64,000 nt of DNA from Siphonodentalium dalli (Eukaryota > Mollusca > Scaphopoda > Gadilida > Siphonodentaliidae). The stretch is from assembly GCA_032622095.1 (NCBI GenBank), contig CP136061.1:131634087-131698086 (forward strand). The letters are read 5' to 3'. The notes under the pieces were generated by a model, which had not been told where the DNA came from, did no database searches, and worked only from the letters and a program-made list of their open reading frames with translations. The translations under genes were made by a program, and so were the position numbers. Positions 1-9,930 of the stretch are shown here, piece after piece. Numbering within the stretch: the first letter of the stretch is position 1; the number at the start of each line of letters is the position of its first letter.

Positions 1-70
1 ATTCAACAAGCGATGGAATCATATAACAAGAGGCGAATAGTTACTACACCGAAGATAACAAGTTAACGCC

Positions 71-71
<1 letters not shown>

Positions 72-110
<39 letters not shown>
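72..110. repeat. (TA)n microsatellite
   Basis: An uninterrupted run of alternating T and A of about 38 bases. The flanking sequence 1-71 shows nothing recognisable. Confidence 0.95.
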
Positions 111-112
<2 letters not shown>

Positions 113-191
113 GGCAAATCCCACAAATTTCACTCACCGTTTCCAATTTTTGAGATATCGTTGATTATGCTAAGTACATGTAACATGCAAT

Positions 192-478
192 GATGTCTCT
201 ATAATCCCGCATTTTACACTCACTATAATGGACACTCAGTTTCCTGATATCAATCACGAACTTTTATCAGAGACGTGGTGACATATATAGGGTTTGGTGT
301 CGACTCATTACATTTGCACCCCCCCCCCCCAATGCATGCATTAGGCTTTGATTTTTCCAACTGGTAACTCACATCCGGTCCGGGAGAAGAACAGAATCCA
401 CTGCATGCTGGGCCGACATTGTGTGAGAAACTGAGTGTCCATTATATTGAGTGTTATATGCGGGATTATAGAGATATG
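192..478. repeat. Inverted-repeat element (MITE-like)
   Basis: Positions about 192-247 and 425-478 are inverted copies of each other; both read TCTCTATAATCCCGCAT and then a shared stretch ending in GGACACTCAGTTTC. The spacer of about 180 bases holds a poly-C run at 320-330. Arms of about 55 bp around a non-coding spacer suggest a small non-autonomous DNA transposon. No clear target-site duplication was found, so the superfamily is unknown. Confidence 0.6.
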
Positions 479-518
479 AATCTGCATATTGCAAATACTA
501 ACAGCTAGTGGTCTAACT

Positions 519-1090
519 CCAGTCAAATTCACCACCTCCGATTTGGTTTTTAATTTGGTTAGCAGTTTTTGACTGGCCACGGGGGGGGGGGCAGGAGAAA
601 AGTTTGAAATCTGAACATGAAACTTGCACAATTCTAGCTTCTGGACTGGCATTATAAGCATTCCAAGTATTGGAAATCCCCCCCCCCACAAGGTTGGAAA
701 ATTTCTAAATGATGGCCATTTCAATAAAAACGTTTTAAAAAAGTAGGAATATATGTAAATGTTGGTCTAAAACCCACACATTTCCCACAAATTTGTATCT
801 TATATTAATAATGTTCATATTTATTGTGAAAGTCCTGCATTTCTTCTATTTTATATACATGGCACCCAATTAGGTGCCACACCCAATCGCGTCTTTTTTC
901 ATGTTAAAATTTGTTTATTGATGAGGGCAAGAATTTATAACAGCTCTCTCGAATCAAATTCCGAAGACGTTGTGGAGAACACACGAAACTTGTCAGTTGT
1001 ACAGGGACGTGACGACAGGGGTTTGTTGTGATGTCTAGCCCCCTCCCAACTTTGGGAAATTTCCAACAATGCATATAACAGCGATCACCC
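519..1090. repeat. Dispersed repeat with TTGGAAATTTCC motifs and poly-C/G runs
   Basis: This stretch shares its motifs with 13090-13330 and 40340-42060: TTGGAAATTTCCAAC-like words, poly-G at 581-590, poly-C at 678-686, and a segment with ATGTTGGTCTAAAAC near 760 that recurs near 13300. The minus-strand frames open over 341-724 and 904-1131 do not look like a conserved protein and follow the low-complexity sequence. Class of element unknown. Confidence 0.5.
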
Positions 1091-1275
1091 TGCATGGTCG
1101 TGGTAACCAAGCGGACCCTATAGTTCCGCAATATCCCGTGAATGTATGTGAACCAGACAATAATGGTTCTTCGTCGTTCCCATGTATCTATACATGCGAA
1201 GAAAAGGAATAATAACCAACAAATAAATCACCACTACTCATTTTTTTTTCGTTTTCAGTCTGATTTGGTCGAGAC

Positions 1276-1612
1276 TTAAAGGTACTCAATCCGATCAGAG
1301 GGTCCCCATATCATCAATATACAGCAACAACAACATTTCTTCAAAATACGCTTTAGTTATCAGAATCGATTAATAATGCTAACCGCTGTCAACTATGGTA
1401 TCATATTTCCCAAAACGTGTTATTTATCAACATTTTGTTCAACGAAATATGGTCGTATTATCACTTGAGTATTCACGAAATTTGGCCGTATATTACCCCT
1501 TGTTTTAGAGTTATCCATTTTCATCCGCAATTTTTACCGAGACCATCCATTTGAAGGCGTGTTTCTGGGCCACAAACAATTGAAACAACAAACTTCAAAA
1601 ATCGATATCTGA
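1276..1612 (+). mobile_element. TTAA-flanked MITE family 1, truncated copy
   Basis: Starts with TTAAAGGTACTCAATCCGAT and runs through an imperfect (CAA)n tract. It is collinear with the copy at 61698-62064, sharing CTTCAAAATACGCTTTAGTT and the segment after it. The far terminus is missing. The complete copy at 10687-11170 shows the TTAA duplication and inverted termini, so this is a broken member of a TTAA-targeting family (piggyBac- or Kolobok-type). Confidence 0.75.
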
Positions 1613-2190
1613 TGTATATCCATGTAGGATATTTGAGATAAAACAAGTGTTTAACGGTACCGGGTAAGATATTATAAGAGCTTTGAATATAATATGAGGT
1701 GAGACAGTCAGGTTGTGTGATTTGGATCTATACCGGAATTAAATCAAATGCTGCCCAAGTTTGTGGACATATTTATTTTTTCACAGAAGTTAGAATGTTA
1801 TAGTCCGGTCTTGGCGGTTTACATTTAGAAGTGGACACCCCGCCAACTGAGAACCACTGACCACGTCCCTTCCTTCATACCAGGGGGTTAGTTGTTACAA
1901 TAATTCCAGGAAGATCCCTCCGTGTTCCAAAGATTTTATTCAGCAAATGTATTTATAATAATATACATGGACTAGATTCCATCCATCTTTCCGACCAAAG
2001 GTGGATAATAATTTAACTTAAAGATTACTATAAGACACCTCACACTAGACTTAAAGTTAAGACCAACGTTAAGACCATCTAAAGTTAAGATCTACTTCGT
2101 GAATCACACATATTACTGTATTTCCAACTTAAGACCATCTTAAGTACCAATTGTGTCATAAGTTTCTTTCATGAAACTAGGACGGGTGAC
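1613..2190. other. No gene seen
   Basis: AT-rich sequence without a convincing reading frame. Near 2030-2150 there are several short words of the type TTAAGACCATCTTAAG, a small palindrome cluster with no assignable role. Confidence 0.5.
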
Positions 2191-2297
2191 GTGTAATAAA
2201 CACAGAACGACACATGCTGTGCCACTCGTTCTCTCATTCCGCGTTAGCACTCGTACCCTATCAACAAACACATTAACAAAATCGTGTCGTTCTATGT
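2191..2297. mobile_element. Short palindromic MITE (GTAATAAACACAGAAC termini)
   Basis: Begins GTGTAATAAACACAGAACGA and ends with the inverse-type word TGTGTCGTTCTATG. The same termini and the same CTCGTT/CTCATTTGT-type interior occur at 45774-45930 and 56973-57145, so this is one member of a three-copy family. It is too short to code. Superfamily unknown. Confidence 0.65.
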
Positions 2298-2494
2298 AGC
2301 CTATATATAAAACCATAAAATCATGTGTTTCTCATCAACTCGATGAGAGATATGAATATGAGAGTTTATATTTTACTACAACCGTGATATAAAGGATTAT
2401 TACGCAAAGGTATTGGAAGATACCAATTATAGTTCCAGAGATAAATAGTTGTTTATGATTCTTGTAAATTTGATTGTTGGAAGGTACGACATTT

Positions 2495-2907
2495 AAGGGT
2501 ACGTTCATGTGTACACTGGCAAGTTTGAACGGTGTGGTTTGCAGGCATTTCGTCGTAGAAAACGATATGGTACCAGTATATATATGAACGGAAACAAGCA
2601 AATAAAACCTGTACAACAGCTAACTACATGCGAAGTAAACTCTATGCAGTTCCACCTGTAGCGATGCTAACGGAATTTGCCTGTAAATAGCATACAATTA
2701 TCTGGCAATAATCAATCATACATGTAAATAAAGGCAAAGTGGAATTACATACATTTTATTTCTCATGTATTTCGCTTTGGTAAATTATGCATTTTATATG
2801 CGCGTTTCCGTTCATTATATTCTGGAACAATGTGGTTTTCTATGACGAAATGCCTGCAAAACACGCCGTGCAAACTTGCCAGCGCATGCACGTACCATCA
2901 GAAGCCC
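2495..2907. repeat. Inverted repeat, arms about 105-125 bp
   Basis: The reverse complement of about 2495-2625 matches 2780-2907; both arms contain ACGAAATGCCTGCAAA and CAAACTTGCCAG. The spacer is about 155-195 bp. Open frames on each strand (2335-2616 minus, 2787-2999 plus) are a by-product of the mirrored arms and do not resemble a known protein. Likely a decayed inverted-repeat transposon. Confidence 0.65.
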
Positions 2908-3341
2908 ATCGACGTATTGTTGTTTGTGTTTTCCAGAATAAACATTCACATTCCGGTGACTTTTCGATCGCTTTCGGCATAAACATTCTTACTCATTAAC
3001 CGGGCTATATAGTACATGACGCAAATTCCTTGGGAAATCATTATACCCGTATTTAAACATTACCAAACTGTCTATTAATGTTCAACCGACACTCTTCCTA
3101 ATCCCATTCACATCATGCAATTCGACAATGTGTGTTATAGCGTTTGACAGACAGCATACAGCGTAATAATCGGACAAAAGAAAGGTACGCGAAATATATC
3201 GCTCCACCTACCACATATGCCATATGGTTTCACCTAAACGGGCCTCTGTTATATACGCCTTGAAGACTTGTCATCGGGTGATTGAATTGACCCGTCGCTC
3301 TATATGCGCCCTAATTCCAGAACTATTAATTAATTTTTCAG

Positions 3342-3442
3342 TTGACCGGAAGAGCAGGACAGAATGAGCGTCAAAAAAGTCAACGGGTCATCCAGGAGTT
3401 TGGATTCCGGGGTTGTACTTAATCCCGAAGGATTCAGAAATG
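3342..3442 (+). CDS. Candidate first coding exon of a host gene
   Basis: Sequence seen: a T-rich tract ending in TTTTTCAG at 3341 (acceptor), 22 bases of possible 5' leader, ATG at 3364, 26 open codons, then the strong donor GTAAGT at 3443. The exon leaves one extra base (phase 1). The peptide starts MSVKKVNGSSRSLDSG and continues VVLNPEGFRN. It is polar, serine- and basic-rich, with no signal peptide or membrane segment. I do not recognise the family. Base composition is more balanced than the surrounding AT-rich sequence. The acceptor upstream of the ATG implies an untranslated exon further 5'. Candidate downstream exons in compatible phase are at 14231-14279 and 28009-28195. It could still be chance: splice-like words are common and only 79 coding bases support it. 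Confidence 0.5.
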
Positions 3443-4188
3443 GTAAGTTTTTTTAACTTTATTTTTTTTTAAACGCTCAATGAGGTTTTAACCCTTAATG
3501 TACTAAATCATCATATATTGATGAGTAGTTATTTAGGAAATGTTCAGATAATAAGTTCAACAAACGACCATTATCTGAACATTCCGCTTCAATAAATATA
3601 ACTCTTTGTGTATGTGTAAGATCTGTCGTCTGATTTTTTTTTATGTAAACCCCTCAAGATGAATAATATACCAGTCCGATGTAGACTGTTTAACTGAGTT
3701 TAAGCTATAGAAAGGGTTAACTCACATTTGTTTGTGATTTTATATGATCTTGACGTTAAGATATTAAGCGAAATATATATAAGTGCAATTTCCTTTGATT
3801 TCAGTTTTCTACTTTGTAGAAATTTACCCATCAGCTAATATTGTTTATATGGGACCCTTGTAAATTAAAATTTAATAAAACAAATTACAAGTAAATAATA
3901 AATACATTTAAAGCAGCCCATATGGTATGATGTTCATGTGAATATCTGCGTCTTTGTGGGTCCCCAGAATAGTTACAGGTCGGACAACATTCTATAAAAC
4001 ATTGTATGACATAATAGAAACGAAACCGAACATATAGGGATTATCCATATTCTGGTTCACGTAATTCGTCACCGTCGATATATGTTGTGATATCCGCTTT
4101 CCTGATTTGCATATATATCATACGTGAAGCTTCAAACGACCACGACCTTTACCTTAAATTTCTTGATCGGATGTGTATCCTATATACG
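3443..4188. other. Putative intron sequence with a hairpin at 3539-3585
   Basis: Follows the donor at 3443. At 3539-3585 ATGTTCAGATAAT is followed 21 bases later by its inverse ATTATCTGAACAT. The same words build the larger hairpin at 6989-7046 and recur near 7259, so this is a dispersed small element. Nothing else is recognised. Confidence 0.5.
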
Positions 4189-4644
4189 CTGAATGGATCA
4201 TTGCCGCCATATTTGATGTGCTGGGTACCCAGCTTTAGGAAAAAGTCATTTGGGTAGCCATCTTGACCTTTTGCTTTGTTTTGAGCCTAGAACTGTAGAA
4301 AAAATATCGCATGCTATCAAATGGCGCATAGTTAATCATCTTGAAAATTGATATTTCTGACTAATAATTGCGAAATAATGGTGAAAAATAATAGATTTCA
4401 AAAATTGATATCTTATAACTCTGAGCTTTGGCTGGTGGGTTTCTCGACTAGAATCAATTTTTGTTTTACCCCCGAATCCAAATAAATAGTAATTGAGGGG
4501 CACTTAATCCGATTATGCACCTTTAAGATTTACGAAAACGTATGTAACATAACACCGCAAAGGTCAAGCTGGGGACCCAAAACACATATTCCCGAAGCTG
4601 GGTACCCAACACACCAAAATGTGGCGACAATGACGCCTTCAGCT
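4189..4644. mobile_element. Inverted-repeat MITE with nested TTAA-MITE fragment
   Basis: The left end (about 4189-4235) and right end (about 4590-4644) are inverted copies over about 45 bp; both contain GCTGAA, then CATTG(C/T)CGCCA, then GGGTACCCAGCTT. The interior 4375-4526 matches the 3' part of TTAA-MITE family 1 and ends in GATTATGCACCTTTAA, so one element lies within another. No coding capacity. Confidence 0.65.
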
Positions 4645-6413
4645 ATACTAACAGTGTATACCCGCGCAATAATGCATATTAAGTTACAAGTGTGCATTCA
4701 ACGGGTTATCGGTTGTCCAAAATAGGTTCCGAATATTAGTATCTCCCAACGTCGGGAACCTTATTCAATATGATCAGATTAGAGAATGTCTAACTTCACA
4801 CGTCAAACATCGAGAGACTATAACATTCCACACACGTGGCAGGAAAATTCGGCAGATCGTTGACTGAACTGGAATATGTTGATAAACTCAACATGACACC
4901 AGCGAGTGATCTATTCTTTACTTTTCCTCCATGTAGAAAGATTTATAATTATACGTACATTATATATATACAGGTTGTGCACATGATAGACACAGGATAC
5001 ACAGTTTGGTGACTATATACAAACAAATCCAATTGTAACAGGCACAATTCATGTCATATGTTGGTATGATAGCTATCTCGTCAAGTTATCCTTATCCGAG
5101 AGGCGCTTAATCGGATTATGCATCTTTAAGACTTACGAAAACGTATGTAACATAACACCACAAAGGTCAAGCTGGGTACACAGAAACAGGTGGCATATAT
5201 AGGTGGCATATATAATACGGCCTATAAGATATTACTTTTCAGAACAAGCTTTAGTTGCATGTTTTTGTTTTTGATCTATGTTGGGGGGGGGGGGCGAAAA
5301 CATAGTATAGTAGCATTTGATTACACGTATCGCCAATATTACCCGTATGGCTTGGTGTGAGACTATTCGTGTTATGAGAAAAAAATATTTCATTTATTTA
5401 CATACATATTTGCAATGCAATACATGTGAAACCGACTAGTATTACACCCGAACACACATATTCACAACTAACACTTGAAACTTTCTCCATTGTACCTGCA
5501 TGGTATATAATCAAACAGACTTAAATATTGAACTGGTATATATGTGTGGAACACTCAACGCCGTCGAAGATGAAAAACAAATCGGCGATGATGACAGATC
5601 AAATAAATTGAAATCTCACACCAATTACATGTGCACCAACATGAATTTTATCTACCTCAATTGAGACGATTTTTTTTACTTATATAGTCACATTTGACCC
5701 TTCTCAGAGGTTCTATAAATTTTTTCAACCCATCTGCCTGTCCAATGTTCTTCCAGAGCACCGACTTATTTGATTCGGGTTATTATGGAGGTAACCTATT
5801 TATATAGGTGTGTGAGATCCGTGCATGTTTGTTCAAATGCATTGGTCTATCCGTTCGAATCGGAAGGATCATTCTGCATGAGGCTATTTTGATACATGTT
5901 ACAGGTTTGGGCCCCCAATTCTGGAAGAACAAATGTCACAAATTCCCAAAATTTATTCAATCTGAATTTTTAACATTTTCAAGCCAATTTAAATTTTTAT
6001 AATTCATCAGCATGTAATGCAAATAAATCATTAATCTGCAGTTAATATGAAGCTGTTATTTGCACAACCAATACAAGTGTTGACTACGAATAATTTACCA
6101 TCCCAATTTAGATGGTGTCCCAAAAAATCTTTGGATTCTTCTCTGGTTCGAATAGGGTCGCAACAATGCATGGTATTGCAATATGTTTATCCTAACGTAT
6201 AAAGGCCACGGGCGTGTTGCATGCATTGTTTCCACGTGTAGTTGCTATGTCTTTGCAATTAAATATTTCTGTCATACTATATGATAATTGCGAGCATTAT
6301 ATTGGATATGCCATCGGAACAATGATGTGGCTGGAGGGTCTTCGTTGGGGAGGGTTTGTCCAATGTAATAATTCCAAACGATGACCATTCACTGCAAAAT
6401 ATTTATATATATA
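4645..6413. other. No gene seen; repeat fragments only
   Basis: AT-rich. Positions 5098-5175 repeat 4497-4575 (end of TTAA-MITE family 1 plus ACGAAAACGTATGTAACATA). A poly-G run lies at 5283-5294. The plus-strand open frame 5808-6002 has no recognisable features and is not called as a gene. Confidence 0.5.
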
Positions 6414-6499
6414 TTATCTGAACATTTCCCACCAATTAATAGAAATTTCTCTGCACTTGTCATCTTTTTGACTACCTGTCGTCTGCTTACATTTCATGA

Positions 6500-6910
6500 A
6501 CATCCCTCCAGATTGGGCCATTCCACAGTATACTCTCAAAACTGATGGGAGAATCCATTTAGTAAAGAAAGGGTTAAACATTGCCATGATTGTTATACTG
6601 TTCAAATATAAGCTTTAACTCCAATTTAATCCATGTTGTCAGCTAGTATTTACACGTGGTTTCCTTTATCGTATCAACTTAGAAACTTCTTCACTTCGAG
6701 TCATTGCCAATAGAGTGTACCAACATAAATTGCGTTTGGGACCACTGCCATGAGCATAGAGTGCATTCGTCCGGGTGATAACTTTCTCATATTTGGTATT
6801 CCGGTTCTATTTAACCATTTCTATACTATATGGATTCGCCCAGTCAGTTGAAAAGTGTACATCGCGGAATGGTCTATTATTCACTTGGAGGGATGTTAAG
6901 GTGGTAAAAC
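6500..6910. repeat. Dispersed repeat, two copies in inverse orientation
   Basis: About 6520-6590 contains ATCCATTTAGTAAAGAAAGG after a word of the type ATTCCACAGTATACT. About 6803-6905 carries the inverse order (AACCATTT, ATGGATTC, CAGT, AAAGTGTACAT). Similar words recur at 50753-50830 and 54930-54990. Four copies with a shared core suggest an old short interspersed element; its ends are not resolved. Confidence 0.5.
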
Positions 6911-6988
6911 AGACGACAGATAAATAAAAGTGCAGAATGAGCACTATTTATTGAGGGTTATGTTTAGATAATAAGTTATACCGTAGAA

Positions 6989-7046
6989 ATGTTCAGATAA
7001 TAAGTTCAACAAACTAGGCCGTTTGTTGAACTTATCATCTGAACAT
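6989..7046. repeat. 58-bp hairpin, 26-bp stem
   Basis: ATGTTCAGATAATAAGTTCA and the next six bases pair with the mirror half ending at 7046, with one mismatch (a G-U wobble in RNA) and a 6-base loop. Related half-sites are at 3539-3585, 6414-6430 and 7259-7286, so it is most likely the fused termini of a tiny MITE rather than a unique RNA gene. Confidence 0.8.
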
Positions 7047-7344
7047 GTTCTATGGCATATAACTACTCGTCAATGCTGCTTTAGTATAAAAGGGTTAATG
7101 TGTTGTAAAGCTCATAACCGATGCTCACGTTCAATGAATGAATAACAATGACTGATTCGATGGGGTTGTGAGCTGGTTTCAGCATTATTATATGCCACTT
7201 TAGCAGCTGAATTAACTATTTCTGCACTAAATACGAATTTATGATTAGTTACCTGAGGAAATGTTCAGATATTAAGTTCAACAAACGATATTATATATAC
7301 ATTTTCTACCAATGAATTTGAATTCTTCTGCATTTATATTGTAC

Positions 7345-7778
7345 TAGCAGATTAGCCGCCACTGGTGGGATTGGTCCCGGCATGGCTTTGGTCGATCCAT
7401 TAATTTTGGTTTTTCAAGGTAACCCCGTACAGGCACGACAAAATAACCCGACAAAAATATTCCCCGTCCCGAGTTGACCGTACATGACAAATTTCACGTA
7501 TTCAATACGTATTCAATACGTTGTGTGAATTTAGAGTTGTCCTTCCTGCATCGGGTCACACACATCAAAGGTGACCATTTAACCCATCAATTCCAACGAC
7601 GATGTCAGGGCGAAGGGTGAAGGAGTGCTCGGACGTTCTCAAAAGAGGTGCGATGACACTTCCCGTGTTTTTTTTACCCTTAGATAGCAAGTTTGGGCTC
7701 AATCGGTCGAGCCGTTTTCGAGTCTATAAATGATATATATATGGATATACACACGGAAGTCTCAAAATATATAGTAGA
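7345..7778 (-). mobile_element. Helitron-like non-autonomous element, copy C
   Basis: Read on the minus strand, the 5' end is TCTACTATATATTTTGAGAC at 7778. The 3' end is a hairpin (CCACCAGTGGCGG type), 12 bases and then CTAG at 7348-7345, followed by T. TC at the 5' end, a GC hairpin 10-12 bases before a terminal CTRR, and no terminal inverted repeat are the hallmarks of Helitrons. The interior has no Rep/helicase frame. Its 5' end abuts the 3' end of copy D with no intervening base. Confidence 0.75.
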
Positions 7779-8410
7779 CTAGCAGATTAGCCCGCCACTG
7801 GCGGGATTGGTCCCATGGCTTTGGTCGATCCATTAATTTTTTTATTGTTCAAGGTAACCCCGTACGTAGCTGTCACCGCTGTTGTCCGAAATATCGCACA
7901 AGGTCATTTGCGGGTACCCGTGTCAAGGTCATGTTGGGTGACAAAATAACCCGACAGAATTATTTCCCCGTCCCGAGTTGACCATACATAACAAATTTCA
8001 CATCCATGTCACCGCTGACTACCGAGATATCACCCAATGTCATTTGTGGGTACCCGTTTCAAGGCCAAGGTCACATCGGGCGGACAAACTGACCCGACGA
8101 AAATCTCCCCCGTCTCTTGGAACCCCTAAGTACGAAATTTCGTCTCGATATCCCCAGTTTCCGAGCGAGACGGTCAAATGCCGTATTTTCACTAAAGTAG
8201 ATAAACGCTCTTTAATAGCGACGCCTCACATACAAACGATCATTAATTATCACGCGATTAACCCATCAATCTCCATTACGGTGGCAGTTGACGGGCGAAG
8301 GTGTGCTCGGACGTTCTCAGAAGCGGTGCGACGACACTTCCCGTGGCTTTTTACCCTTAGATAGGAAGTTTGGGCTCAATCGGTCGAGCCGTTTTCGAGT
8401 CTCCAAATGA
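7779..8410 (-). mobile_element. Helitron-like non-autonomous element, copy D
   Basis: The minus-strand 3' end is a perfect hairpin CCCGCCAGTGGCGGG, then CTAATCTG and CTAG ending at 7779. The body is collinear with copy C (shared GGTCGATCCATTAA, CGGACGTTCTCA, GGCTCAATCGGTCGAGCCGT) but longer. The 5' end is not clear; similarity stops near 8410. The plus-strand open frame at 7978-8364 is antisense to the element and shows no domain. Confidence 0.7.
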
Positions 8411-9106
8411 ATACTATATCATTCTAATATACACTATTAAAACTGGGTGGGTGAATCAATTTAATATAGGAAGAGTTAACGCCGACATGGTGTCCAATAT
8501 CCGCTCCCGTGTCTGCTTAGTGGAGCACAAGGTCCAGATAGCAAAATAGTGTGAAAAAAAGAAGGGAAAAGAAAAAAACACTAACAACAAACAAGCAAAA
8601 AGTGTAAAGTGCATACATAAATATGCAGGCCAGGGATGTTATCTTTGATCACCTTTGTCACTTGTATTAGTATACTAAGCATACCTGTAGTGGGTTCACA
8701 TTATATAGTTTCAGTGATCTGGTCAAGAGCCAAATATAATAATTTGGTAATACTCCAAAACTATGTATAGCAACACATACTTTGAAGTGTATATTGTGAC
8801 GAATTAACCTAGCTTCTTGTGCAACTATTTAGAACAGCGGTCAAAGATATATGACCAGTAAGCAAAGCTATATGACTAGTAAACCGACATACTCTCCACA
8901 CAAACAAATAATGATTGGAGTCAAATTATCCAGTTATATAGTTTTATTATAGGGCAGCACAAGAGAAGAGTGGGAATATAGTGGACAAAGTTCAATAATA
9001 CTTGGACCCAACAAACAAGGTGCTATATATTGCCGCCAAACAAAATGAACACAATAGCTATCAATTAAAAGCAATATAAAGTTATGTGGGTTGCGAAGAC
9101 CGATAT
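8411..9106. other. No gene seen
   Basis: AT-rich sequence with no convincing frame. A 27-bp word GTTATGTG..TTGCGAAGACC ending CGATATA sits at 9081-9107 and again at 9149-9175, flanking the outer repeat X1 of the next element. Confidence 0.5.
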
Positions 9107-9239
9107 ATTAACGTAAACACCTCACAAAATTAGTAGGATATCTTCAGATGTTATGTGAATTGCGAAGACCGATATAGTCTTCCCTAATCCCAAATAAACA
9201 ACAATAACAATCTGTTGCCACGAAGCGATGCGCGCATTT
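9107..9239. repeat. Outer repeats X1 (9107-9136) and Y1 (9177-9239)
   Basis: X1 matches X2 at 11916-11945 base for base over about 30 bp. Y1 matches Y2 at 9806-9867 with several substitutions. X1 is flanked by two copies of a 27-bp word (9081-9107, 9149-9175), as if it had been inserted or duplicated there. Confidence 0.75.
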
Positions 9240-9638
9240 ATTGAGGACGCAATAAACATAATTACATCCAGGGTGTGCACAATCGCGGCAAATCATATTT
9301 CACTCACATTTTTTGGAATGTGAAGTACTGTGAAAACAATATCAAATTATAATTGTAATTATAAATTATTTCTCCCTACTCTATTTACCTAGTCTAATGT
9401 TCCGTAGCCGTTCAGGAAAAAACATAGATAAACCATTTTTTGGGAAAAAAACCTGTCTCCGGAAAACTGTACAAGTGCCATGTACTGCTATGCAACAAAA
9501 TTGGTGTCCGGCGTTCACACAAATAAATATAAAAATCGATATAAGTACTTTTTGAAACATAAAAAATAAGCACACTATATATAAGGTGCAAAATTTATCT
9601 TCTCTCTTTGTGAAACCGAAATACATTATTTTGGTTTG

Positions 9639-9867
9639 TAAATTCGTGTGGTGTTGTCGCGCTTCGCTTGAAAACTGACTCTATACATATTATCCTCTAT
9701 CATTTACTAAAACACCACATGACCAATATAGACTGACGTGTTGTTTATTTCGTGCAACGGGACATAATTTTCCCGCTATACTTGGCGAAATGCGGGAAAA
9801 TATAAGTCTCCCCTAACCCCAAATAAACAAAAATAACACTATGTTGCCACTAAGCGATGTGCGCATT
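9639..9867. repeat. Internal repeats Z1 (9639-9804) and Y2 (9806-9867)
   Basis: Z1 shares GCGCTTCGCTTGAAAACTGA, ATCCTCTATCATTTACTAAA and TTCCCGCTATACTTGGCGAA with Z2 at 11719-11915, at about 85-90 percent by eye; Z2 has a short internal duplication of AAAACTGACTCT. Y2 follows Z1 after one base and repeats Y1. Confidence 0.8.
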
Positions 9868-9930
9868 GAAAAAGAACAAAGAGCGGCATGTAAAACATTT
9901 ACATATGCAACAAACGTGTTATACATGACT

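Noticed and set aside
7978-8364. 128-codon plus-strand open frame
   Set aside because: It lies antisense within a Helitron-like copy, is not preserved in the sister copy, and has no domain.
9381-9626. Second gene (81 codons) in the recombinase element spacer
   Set aside because: AT-driven frame without domain or similarity; the spacer lies between repeats Y1 and Z1.
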